Source: Spodoptera frugiperda | Lineage: Eukaryota; Arthropoda; Insecta; Lepidoptera; Noctuidae | Direction: 5' to 3' | NCBI RefSeq assembly: GCF_023101765.2 | Contig: NC_064239.1 | Location: 8,129,315 to 8,193,314 of the forward strand | DNA: 64,000 bases | Part shown: in pieces, positions 60,390 to 64,000 of the stretch | Numbering within the stretch: position 1 is the stretch's first letter | Layout: each line of letters begins with the position of its first letter | The notes under the pieces: model-generated | Told to the model about the DNA's origin: nothing | What the model saw: the letters and a program-made list of their open reading frames with translations, nothing else | Databases searched by the model: none | Position numbers and translations under genes: made by a program

Positions 60390-60506
60390 AAAAAAGGCCG
60401 GCAACGCACCTGTGACTCCTCTGGTGTTGCGGGTGTCCATGGGCGGCGCTGATCGCATACCATCAGCTTACTCGTTGCTTGTATGCCTCCTATTCCATAA
60501 AAAAAA
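60390..60506 (+). repeat. SINE-B-type 3' tail, second copy
   Basis: AAAAAGGCCGGCAACGCACC, GTGACTCCTCTGGTGTTGCG, GTCCATGGGCGGCGCTGATC and CCTCCTATTCCATAAAAAAA. Closest relative in the window is 33930-34037. Confidence 0.75.
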
Positions 60507-60559
60507 CTAAAGTGGGAATATTATACTGTGGACAATAATAATTATGGCTTTATTGTAAC

Positions 60560-60695
60560 TTTCGTCGTAGCAGCGCGACAATCGCCGCGTCGTGTGTCGC
60601 GGAATGCTGCTCATGAATATGAGCCTCTAGCATGGCTTGAAACTAGTCGAGTTCCTCGTCAAAACAGTACGTGAGTAAGCCGATAACATAATAAT
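60560..60695 (+). repeat. Dispersed repeat with TTGAAACTAGTCGAGT
   Basis: GCGACAATCGCCGCGTCGTG, GCTGCTCATGAATATGAGCC, GGCTTGAAACTAGTCGAGTT and CGTGAGTAAGCCGATAA; the 35120-35190 relic matches the second half. Confidence 0.55.
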
Positions 60696-61739
60696 TAATA
60701 ATTATGGCATTTCACAGATAAACGTACGGAAATCTAAGAATTGATGCCATCAGTTTCATTTCACAGGATCTAGGTAATTAGAAGATCTAGGTAAGCTAAC
60801 TAGATCGTCTAGCTAGACGCTAAACTAAAATCCACGCAACACGCAAGGTGTAAAGTAGATTTGCATAGACTAATAATTTGCAATATTGCACATTTATTAC
60901 TAAATCTAAAATTACTCGTCTACATAATATGTACTTATTTATTATTATATATATTAAATATTATTCAATTAAAGCACAACTATTTAAATTGAAACAATAC
61001 TACTTAATACTTTTATGTATTATATAAAATATGTTATAAAATACACTACATATTTTTATAGTTTTAGTAAATTCGTTTCACAAACGCCTACAATTTTCTT
61101 GGATGCAACGCGTTGCTCATTGTTCACCTTTTAAATCTATAGTCGTAGTTTATCTTAGTACTTACTAGAAAATTAAATTGTACTGAATTCTTAAGTTATT
61201 TTTGTCACTTCATTATAAAAACGTTTTTTACCTGAAAAAAAAGAAATAAAGGAAGGAAGTTTCTCAATTCATCTATAAGTTTTTCTTAGATAAAATATGT
61301 AGATTTAGATACAGAAAAACAATACAAAATATTAAGACAAAAAATAACTTTAAACAAAAGATTTAGACAGAAATGACGTAGGTAGGATACATAGTATTGT
61401 TATATTTTTTACATGCTTTTGTTGAGCTATTTGTGAACTCTGTAATAAAATCTAAATATAGAAATAAAACATACTTCTAATTGTTATATCATAATTTAAA
61501 CGTGAAAATTATATTATAAAAATAATTACGTTATAAAAAAATCATGAAAATTGTATGCAGATTAGATGACATAATAATATTATAGTACCTTCGAGCTGGT
61601 CTGATGGTGGAATTGGAAAGTGGTTGATCCTTAGGTAGCCTAATAGTAATCGTATACTGAGTTTAGGCCCATCTGTTACGCCTACCCTTCTTTTAACGAC
61701 GAATGAATGAAAAGCATGTTTTTAATTTTGCAACTATAA
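60696..61739. other. Intergenic AT-rich DNA
   Basis: Low-complexity A/T sequence; nothing recognised. Confidence 0.5.
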
Positions 61740-61860
61740 ATAACGGCACGCCTTTAATCCCCGAAGGGGTAGGCAAAGGTGCATATTATGGCACATAATG
61801 CCAATGTACACCCACATTTCACAATTTATGTTGTAAGTCCCATGTAATAGGTGGTGAGAT
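61740..61860 (+). repeat. Dispersed repeat, copy 2 of the 42.6 kb family
   Basis: CACGCCTTTAATCCCCGAAG, GGGTAGGCAAAGGTGCATAT, TATGGCACATAATGCCAATG and TAAGTCCCATGTAATAGGTG. Better preserved than copy 1. Confidence 0.65.
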
Positions 61861-62251
61861 TTTTTTTTTATTTTGCAACTATTATCAGATAATAGTCGCA
61901 AAATTACATAATTACAATCTACATAGGATTCTTATGTAAATACTTTTTAAAAACGCTATGTTACGCTACATATGCAGCGTAACAACTGTCCTCATAAATA
62001 TTGAAGGTAGTATATGTATGCATCTATCCACAATGTATATGCTGGACACATATGTTTTAATATTTAAGTAAATTCATGTTAATCAAATATTAGAATTGTG
62101 TCGAATCGAGGGTTGCCTCGATTCACTCATTTCGAAGGTTACAAGGTACCTAAGACTGTTCTTTAAGTTTATTGTTTTAAAACAGAGACATTTTGTTAGT
62201 GTCTAAGAAATCTTAACTCCTGTTAAAATAAATCATTGTTTATCTATATCT

Positions 62252-62873
62252 TCTATACATAGAATAAAACTGTAGAAGTGTTAATTACGTACACTGAAAA
62301 TATAAAAACGGGATGTTACTCAGTTTGATTAAAAATGTTTGTCTGTCTGTCTGTCTGTATGTTCACGCATCACGCAAAAACTACCAGTCCGATTACGATA
62401 AAACTTGGTATTATTATACTTTAATATCCTAGACGTAACACTGGGTACTTTTTATCCCGAAAAAGCATATACACTAAGAACAAACTTAATTGTGCGGCTC
62501 AATCCCTAGGCGCGAGTACTGTACCAAACGCAAATAATATGTTTGTGGAATGTTAGCTTACCCGCAGTGGACTGTACGCTGTAGTGCCGATAGTCGAAAT
62601 TACTTTTAAAATAAACGTTCGATTTTTAAGTAGGTCGGTTATTCCTAAGTTAGGATTATGATTAGTCATTTGCATATCGTTTTGTAGATATTTATTTACA
62701 AGTATATTAAGTAATGTTTATTTATTAATTTAGGTAGTTTAGATTCATTTTTCAAAACGGTTGAAGGGATTGGGATTAAATTTGGAACAGGGGTAGATCA
62801 TGGTCGGTAATAACATATAGGCTTCTTACTATTTATCACACGGGACTGTGGGCGAAGCCGCTGGTAGAACTAG
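62252..62873 (+). mobile_element. Helitron-like non-autonomous element (third family)
   Basis: Starts TCTATACATAGAATAAAACT and ends GGTAGAACTAG followed by T; just before the end lies GGGCGAAGCCGCTGG, a short hairpin. The body has (GTCT)n at 62339-62358 and ACTACCAGTCCGATTACGAT. The base before the 5' TC is T rather than A, so the left boundary is uncertain. Confidence 0.5.
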
Positions 62874-62884
62874 TTGGTAAATAA

Positions 62885-63035
62885 AACTGGAACCACAACT
62901 AATTCTTTGCGTTATTCCAGACCATAATCTATCCTTGTTGCAAATTTCATCCCGATCCCTTTAGCCGTTTTGACGTGATTGAGTAGCAAACATACAAACT
63001 CACAACCTTCCACATGTATAATATTAGTTAGATTA
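62885..63035 (+). repeat. 3' end of a dispersed repeat
   Basis: GCAAATTTCATCCCGATCCC, TTTAGCCGTTTTGACGTGAT, GCAAACATACAAACTCACAA and TATAATATTAGT, the typical wording of a tail found across moth genomes. Relics with similar wording lie near 45750, 50065 and 52170. Confidence 0.55.
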
Positions 63036-63260
63036 GAATTTAAAATAAAATAACGTTAACTTATTTTTATATTAAAATGTTAATTAATAAGTAGGTATTA
63101 TTTAAGATTGAAATATAATTACTCAGCTAAAGTATTTAAACGTTTAGCGTGACATTATTTAAATAATGATTAATATTAATTGTCAATAAAAATAAGACGA
63201 TGTGTAGGTACTAAATCCCTTGCTTCCTCGGATGTTTTGGTGAGACGCGATCGAGACACG

Positions 63261-63266
63261 TATAAA
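63261..63266 (+). promoter_or_regulatory. TATA box of JHAMT-like gene 2
   Basis: TATAAA 145 bp before the ATG, followed by a CpG-rich leader (63281-63345). It predicts a start near 63290 and a leader of about 115 nt with no intron. The frame 63180-63437 runs through the leader and is not a gene. Confidence 0.5.
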
Positions 63267-63405
63267 TGCGCAGTGCCTCGCTTCTGTAGCGGCTGTCCGC
63301 CGAAACCGCGCACCACTCAACCACGCGTACGCGCACCCGAAAATAAACAACGAAAAAATATAATAAGTATTTTCGAGTTAACTGAAAATCTTCAAAAAAT
63401 CAACC

Positions 63406-63761
63406 ATGAACAACGCCGCTTTGTACGAGAAAGCTAACAGCATGCAGAAAAGGGATGCACTCAACTTTTTAGAAGACATCTCCCCGAAACTGAAGTGGAA
63501 GAAAAGTATCAGCAACATTCTGGACATTGGATGTGGAGATGGATGTGTCACCAGCATGCTGAAGAAGTACATTCCTACGGACTTCAAGCTGCTCGGCTGT
63601 GACATAAGTGAGAAGATGGTGAACTACGCCAATGACCACCACTGCAATGAACAGACCTCGTTCACAGTACTGGACATCGCAGGAGATATTCCCGAAGGCA
63701 TGAAGGGAAAATTCGACCATGTGTTCTCCTTCTACGCCTTGCACTGGATCCTGGATCAAGA
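63406..63761 (+). CDS. JHAMT: JHAMT-like methyltransferase gene 2, first coding exon (partial)
   Basis: Exon 1 of a second juvenile-hormone-acid-methyltransferase-type gene; the donor GA/GTAAGT is at 63762 and later exons lie beyond the window. The 118 complete codons plus two bases show the SAM-binding loop DIGCGDG at 40-46, acidic D66 in CDIS, LDIAGDIP and HVFSFYALHWI, all in the same order as gene 1. By hand alignment about 55% of residues are identical to gene 1, with a single-codon gap near residue 61. The exon ends in the same codon and phase, so the pair arose by tandem duplication. The ATG is the first in the frame after a TATA-driven leader. Which paralogue is the main hormone-making enzyme cannot be told from one exon. 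Opposite-strand frames 63378-63605 and 63469-63759 are shadows. Confidence 0.92.
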
Positions 63762-64000
63762 GTAAGTCAACATTGTTTATTTATTTTCTCTAAAAGTTTT
63801 AACGTCGGTATTTTGAAAATTTATCCTAAGTTGCTGTCAGTGTTTTCGTGTTTATATTTCGTTTTATTAAACCAACTTCTTTTGTTATTAAAACACGTAT
63901 ATAAGCCGTTATATAACAATGACATGATCATAATTATTATAAGGCGTATAAATGTTATAATTAAAACATAATTGCTTGCAATTTTAAAGAATATTTTAAC
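63762..64000 (+). other. Start of intron 1 of JHAMT-like gene 2
   Basis: Begins GTAAGT; no acceptor followed by the expected EKAF-like exon 2 is seen before the window ends, so this intron is at least 239 bp (235 bp in gene 1). Confidence 0.75.

Noticed and set aside
62336..62362. GTCT tandem array as a functional satellite
   Set aside because: It is a short microsatellite inside a Helitron-like element, common in this repeat type.
63469..63759. 96-codon minus-strand ORF
   Set aside because: It lies entirely antisense to JHAMT-like exon 1, which has the family motifs.
1..64000. CRISPR array, operons, rRNA or integrated virus
   Set aside because: No regularly spaced identical repeats, no tightly packed co-directional genes, no rRNA-like block and no viral coding sequence were found. 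The window is eukaryotic.

Overview
The window looks like a gene-poor, AT-rich stretch of insect nuclear chromosome, most likely from a moth (Lepidoptera; Noctuoidea is a guess based on the repeat families). The reasons are: short GT-AG introns, juvenile-hormone acid methyltransferase (JHAMT)-type genes, an insect FabG-like short-chain dehydrogenase, and many copies of repeats that I associate with lepidopteran genomes. No bacterial, organellar or viral gene set is visible.

Only three protein-coding loci can be supported. (1) An intronless short-chain dehydrogenase/reductase (SDR) lies on the minus strand at 18946-19719, with a TATA box and a poly(A) signal. (2) A complete four-exon JHAMT-like methyltransferase lies on the plus strand at 50648-52483 and encodes 271 aa. 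(3) The first coding exon of a second JHAMT-like paralogue lies at 63406-63761, in the same orientation about 11 kb downstream, and runs off the end of the window. The two methyltransferases share the exon-1 end, the intron phase and about 55% of exon-1 residues, so they are tandem duplicates. The JHAMT family methylates juvenile hormone acid or farnesoic acid with S-adenosylmethionine. The SDR could act on a lipid or retinoid-like substrate, but nothing in the sequence links it to hormone synthesis, and it lies 31 kb away.

The rest is intergenic or intronic DNA packed with transposable-element debris. One retroposon family (call it SINE-A) has about eight copies, five of them with recognisable 10-15 bp target-site duplications. 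A second retroposon family (SINE-B) has five copies or 3' tails. Three families have Helitron-like ends (TCTATA at 5', CTAG at 3'). At least five foldback or terminal-inverted-repeat elements (MITEs) are present, including one with a perfect 39-bp inverted repeat, and one inserted 184 bp downstream of the first JHAMT stop codon. CpG-richer patches at about 14.9, 16.6, 28.4, 37.7, 38.8-39.1, 41.8 and 49.4 kb, and a TATA/initiator/splice-donor arrangement near 36.0 kb, may be promoters or regulatory DNA, but no coding exon could be attached to them.

Layout: 1-18.8 kb intergenic with repeats; 18.8-19.8 kb SDR; 20.4-21.1 kb diverged tandem duplication upstream of the SDR; 21-50 kb long non-coding interval with repeats and GC patches; 50.6-52.9 kb JHAMT-like gene 1; 53-63 kb repeat-rich intergenic DNA; 63.2-64 kb promoter and first exon of JHAMT-like gene 2.
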